Assembly: GCF_002632755.1 (NCBI RefSeq)
Contig: NZ_NJAK01000001.1
Span: 744,001-808,000 of the forward strand
Reading direction: 5' to 3'
DNA length: 64,000 nt
Origin: Xenorhabdus ishibashii
GTDB taxonomy: Bacteria; Pseudomonadota; Gammaproteobacteria; Enterobacterales; Enterobacteriaceae
A program made the position numbers and the translations under genes. A model generated the notes under the pieces. That model was not told the origin of the DNA and did not search any database. It saw only the letters and a program-made list of their open reading frames with translations. Below are positions 21,409-30,696 of this stretch, piece by piece. Position 1 is the first letter of the stretch. Each line of letters starts with the position of its first letter.

Positions 21409-21423
21409 ATTGGTATTACCAAT
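21409..21423. promoter_or_regulatory. PdhR operator upstream of pdhR
   Basis: ATTGGTATTACCAAT is a perfect palindrome matching the known PdhR box ATTGGTNNNACCAAT. It is centred 119 bp before the pdhR ATG. By analogy with E. coli, PdhR would repress the pdhR-aceEF operon here until pyruvate relieves it. The site is seen directly; its function is inferred from the family. Confidence 0.88.
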
Positions 21424-21534
21424 TGACTTTGGCCTGTTGACCATGGCTTAATGACTAAGATTTAGTCAGTAAGACTGAGCTGAGCAGGACATAGTCCGAA
21501 GCAACATTTACTTATTGAATGGCTTACAGCAGAT

Positions 21535-22299
21535 ATGGCCTATAGCAAGATCCGCCAACCAAAGTTATCAGATGTGATTGAGCAGCGTCTTGAACAGCTC
21601 ATTCTCGAAGGCTCGCTACGCCCGGGAGAAAAACTGCTGCCTGAGCGTGAGCTGGCAAAGCAGTTTGAAGTATCACGTCCTTCATTGCGCGAAGCCATTC
21701 AAAAATTGGAAGCCAAAGGCTTTCTTTTCCGTCGTCAAGGGGGCGGAACTTTCGTGCAGAACAATCTGTGGCAAAGTTTCAGCGACCCGCTTGCCCAACT
21801 TATTGCAGAGAATCAAGAATCCCAGTTTGATCTCCTTGAAGCACGCCATGCGTTAGAGGGGATTGCTGCTTATTATGCAGCCCTCAGAGGGACTGATGAG
21901 GATTTTAAACGCATTGAGCAAAGCCATCTTGCCATTCAAGAAGCACAACAAGGTGGTGATGTGAATGCGGAATCTGATGCTGTCTTGCAATACCAACTTG
22001 TTGTCACAGAAGCTGCCCATAATGTGGTATTGCTGCATTTATTGCGCTGTATGATCCCAATGTTAGAACAAAATATCAGGCGCAATTTTGAAGTCATTTA
22101 TACCCGTAAAGAAATGTTGGCAGCGGTTAGTGACCATAGAGCTGAAATTTTTCGCTCTATCATGGCGAGAGAACCGGAAAAAGCCCGAGAGGCCTCTCAT
22201 CGTCATTTGGCCTTTATTGAAGAAGTTTTATTGGATCTGACTCGTGAACGTACTCGTCGTGAGCGTTCATTGAGACGGCTCCAGCAACATCAGGAATAA
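21535..22299 (+). CDS. pdhR: PdhR, pyruvate-responsive GntR-family repressor
   Basis: Transcription factor of 254 residues that controls the pyruvate dehydrogenase genes. The GntR winged helix-turn-helix spans about 9-75 ([20 protein letters not shown], then [15 protein letters not shown]). An FCD ligand-binding domain follows and includes [18 protein letters not shown] consensus PdhR operator is present 119 bp upstream, so it very likely autoregulates. The first codon used is ATG 21535 ([13 protein letters not shown]), the family N-terminus. Confidence 0.97.
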   Translation: MAYSKIRQPKLSDVIEQRLEQLILEGSLRPGEKLLPERELAKQFEVSRPSLREAIQKLEAKGFLFRRQGGGTFVQNNLWQSFSDPLAQLIAENQESQFDLLEARHALEGIAAYYAALRGTDEDFKRIEQSHLAIQEAQQGGDVNAESDAVLQYQLVVTEAAHNVVLLHLLRCMIPMLEQNIRRNFEVIYTRKEMLAAVSDHRAEIFRSIMAREPEKAREASHRHLAFIEEVLLDLTRERTRRERSLRRLQQHQE

Positions 22300-22354
22300 G
22301 AGCCTACCCCTTGGGGCGTCATAGACAAATCAAATTCCCGAATGGGTAGGTTCT
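22299..22354. repeat. hairpin repeat, copy 1 (pdhR-aceE gap)
   Basis: The left arm AGAGCCTACCC (22299-22309) and right arm GGGTAGGTTCT (22344-22354) pair at 10 of 11 positions. The arms match those of two other hairpins at 22437 and 33929. It starts on the last base of the pdhR stop codon, so it may also act as a partial terminator or mRNA stabiliser between pdhR and aceE. Confidence 0.6.
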
Positions 22355-22436
22355 AACTTAACTGTACAGATCCTGACTGCTGCGTTTGTACAGTTTGTCG
22401 ACTCTTTACCGAGAGTTTTAGCGGCAATATATAGCA

Positions 22437-22498
22437 GGGCCTATCTTCCGGTCATAACAGGCAGTATCGTCAAAAGGTATGACCAGAAGATAGGCTCC
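22437..22498. repeat. hairpin repeat, copy 2 (aceE leader)
   Basis: GCCTATCTTCCGGTCATA (22439-22456) pairs with the arm at 22478-22495 at 17 of 18 positions, with a 21-nt spacer. It ends 40 bp before the aceE ATG, so it lies in the 5' leader if transcription comes from the pdhR promoter. Its outer bases (GATAGGCTCC) resemble those of the other two hairpin copies. Confidence 0.65.
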
Positions 22499-22538
22499 AA
22501 TAACCATTAGAAAATAGATAACAGATAAGGAATACACC

Positions 22539-25202
22539 ATGTCAGATATTTTGAAAAATGACGTGGATCCGATCGAAACTCGCGATTGGTTACAGGCGAT
22601 CGAATCGGTCATCCGTGAAGAAGGTGTTGAGCGTGCTCAGTTCCTGATTGATCAGGTTTTGAATGAAGCTCGTAAAGGTGGCGTTAGCGTTGCTGCAGGT
22701 GTTGCAAGCCGCGATTACATCAACACTATTCCTGTTGAGGATGAGCCTGCTTACCCTGGCAACCTGGATTTAGAGCGTCGTATCCGTTCTGCTATTCGCT
22801 GGAATGCGGTGATGACCGTTCTGCGTGCATCTAAAAAAGATCTGGAACTGGGTGGTCACATGGCTTCATTCCAGTCTTCCGCTACTGTTTATGAAGTTTG
22901 TTTTAACCACTTCTTCCGCGCTCGTAACGAAAATGACGGCGGTGACTTGGTATACTTCCAGGGCCACATTTCTCCAGGCGTTTACGCTCGGGCATTCCTT
23001 GAAGGTCGTCTGACTGAAGAGCAGATGAACAACTTCCGTCAAGAAATTGGTGGTAATGGCCTGTCTTCTTACCCGCATCCAAAACTGATGCCTGACTTCT
23101 GGCAGTTCCCAACTGTTTCAATGGGTCTGGGACCAATTTCCGCTATTTACCAGGCTAAATTCCTGAAGTATTTGGAAAATCGTGGTCTGAAAGATACCTC
23201 TAAACAAACCGTTTATGCTTTCTTGGGCGACGGTGAAATGGATGAGCCAGAATCTAAAGGTGCGATCACTATCGCAACTCGTGAAAAATTGGATAACCTG
23301 GTATTCATCATCAACTGTAACTTGCAGCGTCTGGATGGCCCAGTAACCGGTAACGGCAAAATTGTTAACGAACTGGACGGTATCTTCGAAGGTGCTGGCT
23401 GGCAGGTACTGAAAGTCCTGTGGGGTGAGCGTTGGGATGAACTGCTGCGTAAAGACACCAGCGGTAAACTGGTTCAATTGATGAACGAAACGCTGGACGG
23501 TGACTATCAAACATTCAAGTCCAAAGATGGTGCTTATGTTCGTGAACACTTCTTCGGTCGTTACCCAGAAACTGCTGCATTAGTCAAAGATATGACTGAT
23601 GACGAAATTTGGGCATTGAACCGTGGTGGTCACGATCCGAAGAAAGTTTATGCTGCACTGAAAAAAGCACAGAATACTACTGGCAAACCAACTGTAATCT
23701 TGGCACAGACCATCAAAGGTTACGGTATGGGTGATACCGCTGAAGGTAAGAACATCGCTCACCAGGTTAAAAAAATGAACATGGAAGGCGTTCGTCAATT
23801 CCGCGATCGTTTCAATGTACCTGTATCTGATGAGCAGATCGAAAACTTGCCATATGTCACTTTCGACAAAGACTCTGAAGAATCTAAATACCTGCATGAG
23901 CGTCGTAACGCATTGGGTGGTTATCTGCCAAGCCGTCGCGTTAATTTTGACGAAAAACTGGAAATTCCAGCGCTGGAAGAATTCAGCTCTCTGCTGGAAG
24001 AACAATCCAAAGAAATTTCTACCACTATCGCTTTCGTTCGTGCACTGAACGTCATGCTGAAGAACAAGTCAATCAAAGATCGTCTGGTTCCAATTATTGC
24101 TGACGAAGCTCGTACCTTCGGTATGGAAGGTTTGTTCCGTCAAATCGGTATCTACAGCCCTAATGGTCAGCAGTATACTCCGCAAGACCGTGAGCAAGTT
24201 GCATACTATAAAGAAGACTCAAAAGGTCAGATCCTGCAAGAAGGTATCAACGAACTGGGTGCTGCTTCATCTTGGCTGGCTGCTGCAACTTCTTACAGCA
24301 CCAACAACTTGCCAATGATCCCATTCTACATCTACTACTCCATGTTCGGATTCCAGCGTATTGGTGATCTGTGCTGGGCAGCGGGTGACCAGCAAGCTCG
24401 CGGTTTCCTGGTTGGTGGTACTTCTGGTCGTACAACGCTGAACGGTGAAGGTTTGCAGCATGAAGATGGTCACAGCCATATTCAGTCTCTGACTATTCCT
24501 AACTGTATTTCTTACGATCCAGCATTCGCTTTCGAAGTTGCTGTTATTATGCAAGATGGTTTGGAGCGTATGTATGGTGAGAAACAAGAGAACATCTACT
24601 ACTACATCACCACACTGAATGAAAACTACCACATGCCAGCCATGCCTGAAGGTGCTGAAGAAGGCATCCGTAAAGGTATCTACAAGCTGGAAAGCTTGGA
24701 AGGTGCGAAAGGTCAAGTTCAGTTGCTGGGTTCTGGCTCTATCCTGCGTCATGTTCGTGAAGCTGCGAAGATCCTGTCCGCTGAATACGGCATCGGTTCC
24801 GATGTGTATAGCGTAACTTCCTTCACTGAACTGGCTCGTGATGGTCAGGATTGTGAGCGTTGGAACATGTTGCACCCATCAGAAGAACCTCGTGTTCCTT
24901 ATATTGCTCAGATCATGAATGAAGCGCCAGCAGTTGCTTCTACTGACTATATGAAACTGTTTGCAGAGCAAGTACGTAACTTCGTTCCTGCAAGCGACTA
25001 TCGTGTATTGGGCACTGACGGTTTCGGTCGTTCTGACAGCCGTGAAAACCTGCGCCATCACTTTGAAGTTGATGCTTCTTATGTGGTTGTTGCGGCTCTG
25101 GGTGAACTGGCTAAACGTGGCGAAGTTGATGTGAAAGTCGTTGAAGAAGCTATCAATAAATACAACATCAACCCAGAAAAAGTTAACCCACGTCTGGCAT
25201 AA
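22539..25202 (+). CDS. aceE: AceE, pyruvate dehydrogenase E1 component
   Basis: Thiamine-diphosphate-dependent E1 subunit that decarboxylates pyruvate and acetylates the lipoyl groups of AceF. It has 887 residues, the same as E. coli. The TPP-binding motif starts at GDGEMDEPESKG and ends at the conserved NCNLQRLDGP. Active-site segments around GRTTLNGEGLQHEDGHSH are conserved. Codon use is strongly biased, as expected for a highly expressed enzyme. aceF starts 13 bp downstream. Expression is probably under PdhR through the operator before pdhR. Confidence 0.99.
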   Translation: MSDILKNDVDPIETRDWLQAIESVIREEGVERAQFLIDQVLNEARKGGVSVAAGVASRDYINTIPVEDEPAYPGNLDLERRIRSAIRWNAVMTVLRASKKDLELGGHMASFQSSATVYEVCFNHFFRARNENDGGDLVYFQGHISPGVYARAFLEGRLTEEQMNNFRQEIGGNGLSSYPHPKLMPDFWQFPTVSMGLGPISAIYQAKFLKYLENRGLKDTSKQTVYAFLGDGEMDEPESKGAITIATREKLDNLVFIINCNLQRLDGPVTGNGKIVNELDGIFEGAGWQVLKVLWGERWDELLRKDTSGKLVQLMNETLDGDYQTFKSKDGAYVREHFFGRYPETAALVKDMTDDEIWALNRGGHDPKKVYAALKKAQNTTGKPTVILAQTIKGYGMGDTAEGKNIAHQVKKMNMEGVRQFRDRFNVPVSDEQIENLPYVTFDKDSEESKYLHERRNALGGYLPSRRVNFDEKLEIPALEEFSSLLEEQSKEISTTIAFVRALNVMLKNKSIKDRLVPIIADEARTFGMEGLFRQIGIYSPNGQQYTPQDREQVAYYKEDSKGQILQEGINELGAASSWLAAATSYSTNNLPMIPFYIYYSMFGFQRIGDLCWAAGDQQARGFLVGGTSGRTTLNGEGLQHEDGHSHIQSLTIPNCISYDPAFAFEVAVIMQDGLERMYGEKQENIYYYITTLNENYHMPAMPEGAEEGIRKGIYKLESLEGAKGQVQLLGSGSILRHVREAAKILSAEYGIGSDVYSVTSFTELARDGQDCERWNMLHPSEEPRVPYIAQIMNEAPAVASTDYMKLFAEQVRNFVPASDYRVLGTDGFGRSDSRENLRHHFEVDASYVVVAALGELAKRGEVDVKVVEEAINKYNINPEKVNPRLA

Positions 25203-25215
25203 GAGGTAAAGATTA

Positions 25216-27072
25216 ATGTCTATCGAAATTAACGTACCTGATATTGGTGCAGATGAAGTTGAAGTTACCGAGATCATGGTAAAAGTGGGTGATACTGTGA
25301 CTGAAGAGCAGTCACTGATCACTGTTGAAGGTGACAAAGCTTCTATGGAAGTTCCTTCTCCACAGGCGGGTGTAGTTAAAGAAATCAAAGTTACGGTTGG
25401 TGATAAGGTTGAAACCGGCAAACTGATCATGATTTTTGAATCCGCAAACGGTGCAGCAGAAGCTGCACCTGCGCAACAAGCAGCGCCAGCAGCGGCACCA
25501 GCAGCAGTAGAAAGCAAAGAAGTGAATGTGCCAGATATCGGTGGTGACGAAGTTGAAGTGACCGAAATCATGGTAAAAGTAGGTGATACTGTTACTGAAG
25601 AGCAATCACTGATCACGGTTGAAGGTGATAAGGCTTCAATGGAAGTTCCTGCACCATTTGCAGGGACGGTGAAAGAGATCAAAATCGCGACTGGCGATAA
25701 AGTGAAAACCGGTTCTCTGATCATGGTATTTGAAGTTGCAGGTTCTGGCGCAGCTCCAGCGGCAGCACCGGTAGCGGCTCCAGCAGCACCTGCGGCTTCT
25801 GCGGTCAAAGAAGTCAACGTACCAGATATCGGTGGTGACGAAGTTGAAGTGACCGAAATCATGGTAAAAGTAGGTGATACTATTGCTGAAGAGCAATCAC
25901 TGATCACGGTTGAAGGTGACAAGGCTTCGATGGAAGTTCCTGCACCATTTGCAGGTACGGTGAAAGAGATCAAAATCGCGACTGGCGATAAAGTGAAAAC
26001 CGGTTCTCTGATCATGGTATTTGAAGTTGCGGGTGCAGCCCCTGTGGCAGTGCCAGCGGCGGCTCCGGCTCCTGCGGCTGAACCTGCGAAAGCAGCAGCA
26101 CCGGCAGTAAGCAAGCCAACAGAAGGCAAAAATGAATTTGCTGAAAATGCCGCTTATGTTCACGCTACTCCAGTAATTCGTCGTCTGGCTCGTGAATTCG
26201 GTGTAAATCTGGCTAAAGTTAAAGGAACTGGCCGTAAAGGTCGCATCCTGCGTGAAGACGTTCAGACTTACGTGAAAGATGCGATTAAACGTGCAGAAGC
26301 AGCACCTGCTGCTACGGGCGGTGGTTTGCCTGGCATGTTGCCTTGGCCGAAAGTTGATTTCAGCAAATTTGGTGAAATCGAAGAAGTTGAAATGAGCCGC
26401 ATCCAGAAAATCTCCGGTGCTAACCTGAGCCGCAACTGGGCCATGATCCCTCACGTTAACCTGTTCGATGAAGCGGATATCACTGAAGTTGAAGAGTTCC
26501 GCAAACAACAGAACAAAGAAGCTGAAAAGAAACAGCTTGGCGTGAAGATCACTCCGCTGGTATTCGTGATGAAAGCCGCTGCGAAAGCACTGGAAGCAAT
26601 GCCTCGCTTTAACAGCTCTATTTCTGAAGATGGTCAGAAGCTGATCCTGAAAAAGTATGTCAACATCGGTATCGCGGTTGATACACCTAACGGACTGGTT
26701 GTTCCTGTATTCAAGGATGTCAACAAGAAAGGCATCATGGAACTGTCAAGAGAATTGGCTGAAGTTTCTAAGAAAGCACGTGCTGGTAAGCTGACCGCTT
26801 CCGACATGCAGGGTGGCTGCTTCACCATTTCCAGTCTGGGTGGTATCGGTACTACCGGTTTTGCACCAATTGTAAATGCACCAGAAGTGGCGATCATGGG
26901 TCTGTCTCGTTCTTCCATGAAACCAGTCTGGAATGGTAAGGAATTCGTTCCGCGTCTGATTCTGCCTATGTCTCTGTCTTTCGACCATCGTGTGATCGAC
27001 GGAGCAGATGGTGCACGTTTCATCACTTATATTAATCAATTGATGAGCGACATCCGCCGTTTGGTAATGTAA
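25216..27072 (+). CDS. aceF: AceF, dihydrolipoamide acetyltransferase (E2)
   Basis: Core subunit of pyruvate dehydrogenase that transfers the acetyl group to CoA. It has 618 residues. Three lipoyl domains come first, each with DKASMEVP and lipoylated lysines at 41, 139 and 236, separated by Ala/Pro-rich swinging linkers. Then come the E1/E3-binding domain ([17 protein letters not shown], about 315-350) and the catalytic domain ending with [15 protein letters not shown]. Lipoyl domains 2 and 3 are almost identical at DNA level. A hairpin follows, and lpd is transcribed in the same direction 200 bp later. Confidence 0.99.
   Translation: MSIEINVPDIGADEVEVTEIMVKVGDTVTEEQSLITVEGDKASMEVPSPQAGVVKEIKVTVGDKVETGKLIMIFESANGAAEAAPAQQAAPAAAPAAVESKEVNVPDIGGDEVEVTEIMVKVGDTVTEEQSLITVEGDKASMEVPAPFAGTVKEIKIATGDKVKTGSLIMVFEVAGSGAAPAAAPVAAPAAPAASAVKEVNVPDIGGDEVEVTEIMVKVGDTIAEEQSLITVEGDKASMEVPAPFAGTVKEIKIATGDKVKTGSLIMVFEVAGAAPVAVPAAAPAPAAEPAKAAAPAVSKPTEGKNEFAENAAYVHATPVIRRLAREFGVNLAKVKGTGRKGRILREDVQTYVKDAIKRAEAAPAATGGGLPGMLPWPKVDFSKFGEIEEVEMSRIQKISGANLSRNWAMIPHVNLFDEADITEVEEFRKQQNKEAEKKQLGVKITPLVFVMKAAAKALEAMPRFNSSISEDGQKLILKKYVNIGIAVDTPNGLVVPVFKDVNKKGIMELSRELAEVSKKARAGKLTASDMQGGCFTISSLGGIGTTGFAPIVNAPEVAIMGLSRSSMKPVWNGKEFVPRLILPMSLSFDHRVIDGADGARFITYINQLMSDIRRLVM
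25522..25743 (+). repeat. direct repeat, lipoyl domain 2 unit
   Basis: This 222-nt block differs from 25813-26034 at about 9 positions by hand count (about 96% identity), including synonymous sites. That is higher than either shows to lipoyl domain 1. It points to recent duplication or gene conversion within aceF and could allow loss or gain of a domain by recombination. Confidence 0.85.
25813..26034 (+). repeat. direct repeat, lipoyl domain 3 unit
   Basis: The partner of 25522-25743, the same length and about 96% identical by hand count. It encodes the third lipoyl domain of AceF. Confidence 0.85.
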
Positions 27073-27077
27073 TGCAA

Positions 27078-27098
27078 AGGCCGGTAAATAACCGGCCT
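27078..27098 (+). terminator. hairpin between aceF and lpd
   Basis: Perfect 8-bp arms AGGCCGGT (27078-27085) and ACCGGCCT (27091-27098) with a 5-nt loop, 5 bp after the aceF stop. No T-run follows, so read-through into lpd is likely and lpd may also have its own promoter in 27100-27260. Confidence 0.6.
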
Positions 27099-27274
27099 AA
27101 TGATTACTACCGTGACAGATATTTTCACCTTGCATCTGGCAGGTTGGGATTTCTGTCACGTTAACGCGCTTTTCAGGTTATTTACAATTCTGTAAACTGC
27201 TCGCGGTGTGTACGTCCCGGTGGAATATGGTTTTTTTTCGTCTGACTCGCCGGACAAACAATTAAGAGGTCATG

Positions 27275-28702
27275 ATGAGTACTGAAATTAAAGCCCAGGT
27301 AGTGGTGCTTGGTGCAGGCCCGGCAGGGTATTCTGCTGCTTTCCGTTGTGCGGACTTAGGTTTGGATACTGTTCTGGTTGAACGTTACTCTACTTTGGGT
27401 GGTGTTTGCCTTAATGTTGGTTGTATTCCATCCAAAGCTCTGCTCCATGTTGCCAAAGTGATTGAAGAAGCAAAAGCATTGGCACAACACGGTATCGTGT
27501 TTGGTGAACCACAAACTGATATCGATAAGATCCGTCTCTGGAAAGAAAAAGTTATTTCTCAGTTGACAGGTGGTCTGGGCGGCATGGCTAAGGGCCGTAA
27601 AGTTAACGTTGTTAACGGTGTTGGTAAATTTACAGGTGCTAACACTCTGGTAGTAGAAGGCGAAAATGGTGCAACAACGATTAATTTTGAGAATGCCATT
27701 ATCGCAGCGGGTTCACGCCCAATTCAGCTACCATTTATTCCGCATGATGATCCTCGTGTATGGGATTCTACCGATGCACTGGAGCTGAAAACTGTTCCAG
27801 GACGCCTGTTGGTTATGGGCGGTGGTATTATTGGTTTGGAAATGGGTACGGTTTACCACGCTCTGGGTTCTCAGATCGATGTGGTAGAAATGTTCGATCA
27901 GGTTATTCCTGCTGCGGATAAAGACGTTGTTAAAGTGTTCACTAAGCGTATCAGCAAGAAGTTCAACTTGATGCTGGAAACTAAGGTGACCGCGGTAGAA
28001 GCTAAAGAAGATGGCATCTACGTAACAATGGAAGGTAAGAAAGCACCGGCAGAGCCACAGCGTTATGATGCGGTTCTGGTTGCTATCGGCCGTGTACCAA
28101 ACGGTAAACTGCTGGATGCCGGTAAAGCGGGTGTTGAAGTTGATGATCGTGGCTTTATCCACGTAGATAAACAAATGCGTACTAACGTACCTCACATCTT
28201 TGCTATCGGTGATATCGTTGGTCAGCCAATGCTGGCGCACAAAGGTGTCCATGAAGGCCACGTTGCTGCTGAAGTGATTTCTGGTAAGAAACATTACTTC
28301 GATCCAAAAGTGATCCCATCCATCGCTTACACTGAGCCAGAAGTGGCATGGGTTGGTCTGACTGAGAAAGAAGCGAAAGAAAAGGGCATCAGCTACGAAA
28401 CTGCGACTTTCCCTTGGGCAGCATCCGGTCGTGCGATTGCATCTGACTGCTCAGATGGTATGACTAAGCTGATTTTCGATAAAGAGTCTAACCGTATTAT
28501 CGGTGGTGCCGTTGTTGGTACTAACGGTGGTGAACTGCTGGGTGAAATCGGTCTGGCTATCGAAATGGGTTGTGATGCAGAAGATATCGCTCTGACTATC
28601 CACGCTCACCCAACACTGTATGAATCAATTGGTATGGCTGCGGAAATTTACGAAGGCAGCATCACTGACTTGCCAAACCCTAAGGCGAAGAAAAAGAAGT
28701 AA
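27275..28702 (+). CDS. lpd: Lpd, dihydrolipoamide dehydrogenase (E3)
   Basis: FAD-dependent disulfide oxidoreductase shared by pyruvate and 2-oxoglutarate dehydrogenases and by the glycine cleavage system, whose T, H and P genes are also in this window. I choose the second of two tandem ATGs (27275) because AAGAGGT at 27264-27270 is too close to the first. The product has 475 residues. Motifs are the FAD fold VVLGAGPAGYSAA, redox cysteines in GGVCLNVGCIPSK, the NAD fold GGGIIGLEMG and the catalytic His/Glu segment HAHPTLYES. A good terminator follows. Confidence 0.98.
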   Translation: MSTEIKAQVVVLGAGPAGYSAAFRCADLGLDTVLVERYSTLGGVCLNVGCIPSKALLHVAKVIEEAKALAQHGIVFGEPQTDIDKIRLWKEKVISQLTGGLGGMAKGRKVNVVNGVGKFTGANTLVVEGENGATTINFENAIIAAGSRPIQLPFIPHDDPRVWDSTDALELKTVPGRLLVMGGGIIGLEMGTVYHALGSQIDVVEMFDQVIPAADKDVVKVFTKRISKKFNLMLETKVTAVEAKEDGIYVTMEGKKAPAEPQRYDAVLVAIGRVPNGKLLDAGKAGVEVDDRGFIHVDKQMRTNVPHIFAIGDIVGQPMLAHKGVHEGHVAAEVISGKKHYFDPKVIPSIAYTEPEVAWVGLTEKEAKEKGISYETATFPWAASGRAIASDCSDGMTKLIFDKESNRIIGGAVVGTNGGELLGEIGLAIEMGCDAEDIALTIHAHPTLYESIGMAAEIYEGSITDLPNPKAKKKK

Positions 28703-28737
28703 TTCTTTAGATTTAGCAGTAGGTTAAGCAAAATTTC

Positions 28738-28767
28738 AAACGGCTTTCAAATAGGGAAGCCGTTTTT
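28738..28767 (+). terminator. rho-independent terminator of lpd
   Basis: AAACGGCTT (28738-28746) pairs perfectly with AAGCCGTTT (28757-28765) and runs straight into TTTTT. It lies 35 bp after the lpd stop and before the convergent acetyltransferase gene. Confidence 0.88.
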
Positions 28768-28835
28768 ATTAGCAACTGTTATAGATAATGTTTTCCATTG
28801 AACAGAGTAACTTATTTGTAATAGGTTTAGTATCT

Positions 28836-29468
28836 TTAAAGATATTTTCTCAAACGATAATAATTTCCGACGAATATCCATTTTTCACTTTCAGAAGGAA
28901 TTAATCTCATTGATATTGTATCAACATCAGGGAAGCCATATTGTTCAAACCCTAAATTTTGATAAAAAGGAACCGCATTAGGTTTAGCACTTACCAATAT
29001 CTCTTCATCTTTTGATAATTCTACTGCTTTTTCGACAAGTAAACTGCCACATCCATGATTGCCAGGATGGGTGAGCATAAATCCTATTTTATCTGTACCT
29101 TCATTGTAAAAAGAGGAACCCCCTGTGACAAAAGTCATTACTCCTATGGGAATTCCTTTCACTTGGCAGATAAAGTAACGATGATGTTTCACGCTATTTA
29201 TCTGGTGAGGGTCTTGATAGATATTCTCTATTTCATGGGATACGCTAATGAAAGTATTATACCTTTCTATATCTTGATAGGAGGAAGAATTTAATGTTGA
29301 ATACCAATCACATATGTTGCCCTTAATTTGAGCGAGTGCGAGAAACATTTCATTTTGATTGACTTCTTTTATAATTGTTTGGAATAACCGAGAGTATCTT
29401 TCTTTTGGTGATTCTCTTATATGTATTCTTGAGAAAATATTGTGAAACAGTTCTCTGGTTTTCATCAT
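28836..29468 (-). CDS. GNAT-fold N-acetyltransferase, copy A
   Basis: A 210-residue protein of unknown substrate. The C-terminal half has the GNAT pattern: a central strand with IGFMLTHPG, then the acetyl-CoA loop region GNHGCGSLLVEKAVE, then the late motif NAVPFYQNLGFEQYGF. The usual Gln/Arg at the start of the pyrophosphate loop is not obvious. The N-terminal segment IIKEVNQNEMFLALAQIKGN is shared with the neighbouring copy at 29598-30278. Base composition is AT-rich compared with lpd and acnB, suggesting acquired DNA. Start ATG 29468 or the adjacent ATG both follow AGGAGA. Function is not assigned. Confidence 0.75.
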   Translation of the reverse strand: MMKTRELFHNIFSRIHIRESPKERYSRLFQTIIKEVNQNEMFLALAQIKGNICDWYSTLNSSSYQDIERYNTFISVSHEIENIYQDPHQINSVKHHRYFICQVKGIPIGVMTFVTGGSSFYNEGTDKIGFMLTHPGNHGCGSLLVEKAVELSKDEEILVSAKPNAVPFYQNLGFEQYGFPDVDTISMRLIPSESEKWIFVGNYYRLRKYL

Positions 29469-29597
29469 ATATCTCCTATATGCATTTCTTTAATAAGTTT
29501 AAGATAATAAATAAAATTGTGTTCTCTGTGGTTTTTTATAGATACATTTTCCACGCATTATTTTCCATAATTTTTTCCATAAAAAATTGGATTAAAT

Positions 29598-30278
29598 CTA
29601 CAATAAATGGCATTGCCAATTTGAATTACGTGGGTGAGGAGTTCTCTTAAGTTGATATTCTCCATTGATTTTATGCCATTTATTGCTCGTAGCAGGGATT
29701 AATTTCATAGATTTCAAATTAATAAAATTACCAATAAATAAAAAGCCTAATTTTTGGTAAAAAATTTCGGCATCAAGTTCTGCTTTAACTTCTAATATAC
29801 CTTGATGGCCTAAAGAGAGAGATATATTGATCACATGTTGAACCAGCAGGCCACCATAACCATAACCGTTAGGATAGGTTAATATGAATGATATTTGGTC
29901 AACGTTATCATCAGATAGATTAGGCTTGGCAAGGCTCAATATTATGAGCCCAACGGCTTTATTTGTAACTGAACATGAACAGATAAAATGGCGATAGTTC
30001 TGTAGACCTCCAGTCACATTTGTATCATTAAAGATTCTTTTTATCGAGTTACATGTACTGATGAATGTAGCATGTCTATTGCTAAACATTGCCCCTATGA
30101 TAGGTTCATAAAACCAACTGGATTCATTTCTCTGGATTTCGTTAAGCGCAGATAGCATACCATATTGATTAACTTCCTTAATTCTGGCCTGATATTCAGG
30201 ATAAAATTTTTCTGGTGTAAAAATTTCCGGATTATAATCTGCTCCTGCTAGAGCGTCATGTTCTTCTCTGTTGGGCAT
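29598..30278 (-). CDS. GNAT-fold N-acetyltransferase, copy B
   Basis: A 226-residue relative of the downstream gene. Shared features in order are IKEVNQYGMLSALNEIQRN, a TW-rich middle with HATFIST, YRHFIC, ISFILTYPNGYGYGGLLVQH and AEIFYQKLGF, then the closing KLIPATSNKWHKINGEYQLK, which parallels RLIPSESEKW in copy A. The two diverge strongly elsewhere, so the duplication is old or the genes were acquired together. AAGGA precedes ATG 30278 at good spacing. No membrane segment or signal peptide is visible. Substrate is unknown; small-molecule and protein acetylation are both possible. Confidence 0.72.
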   Translation of the reverse strand: MPNREEHDALAGADYNPEIFTPEKFYPEYQARIKEVNQYGMLSALNEIQRNESSWFYEPIIGAMFSNRHATFISTCNSIKRIFNDTNVTGGLQNYRHFICSCSVTNKAVGLIILSLAKPNLSDDNVDQISFILTYPNGYGYGGLLVQHVINISLSLGHQGILEVKAELDAEIFYQKLGFLFIGNFINLKSMKLIPATSNKWHKINGEYQLKRTPHPRNSNWQCHLL

Positions 30279-30696
30279 AATAATATCCTTTTAAACGATA
30301 TTGAAAGATTTTTGAGCGATATACCATGATTAGAAACTATGTTAAAAAAACTTAATATGGAAGTTCGCGTGTTCTAGTAGAAGATTCTGATAGAAGTTAA
30401 GGGATTTTCAGGCCAGAATAACAACAAATAGCATTTAAAACTTTAATACCCTTTCTGAGCTAATTTATCCAGAATTTTATCATGGTTCAATGTTGATTTT
30501 ATGTGAATGAATTAACATGCTATTCAAATTTTGGTATGCTAAATGCCCGAAGCTGAGCATAATTCTGATGTTATGCGAGCAAAATCCTCTGACCTTGCAC
30601 CTTTGATGATTGTTTTCAGATGATCATTTTCTACTGATCATTAGCGGGTGCTGACAGCCGGGTATATAAAATGACAATGAGAGCGAGGAGAAAGTC
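30279..30696. promoter_or_regulatory. 418-bp upstream region of acnB and GNAT copy B
   Basis: No gene is seen. The stretch is AT-rich and lies between divergent starts, so it should hold both promoters. Near the acnB side there is an inverted pair TGATCA...TGATCA (about 30619-30641) that might bind a regulator. The acnB ribosome-binding site GCGAGGAG lies at 30683-30690. Confidence 0.4.

Noticed and set aside
24879..26129. Long minus-strand open frame of 416 codons rich in Ser, Thr and Ala
   Set aside because: It is antisense to aceE and aceF. Its repeats mirror the Ala/Pro linkers and duplicated lipoyl domains of aceF, and strong codon bias on the plus strand explains the lack of stops.
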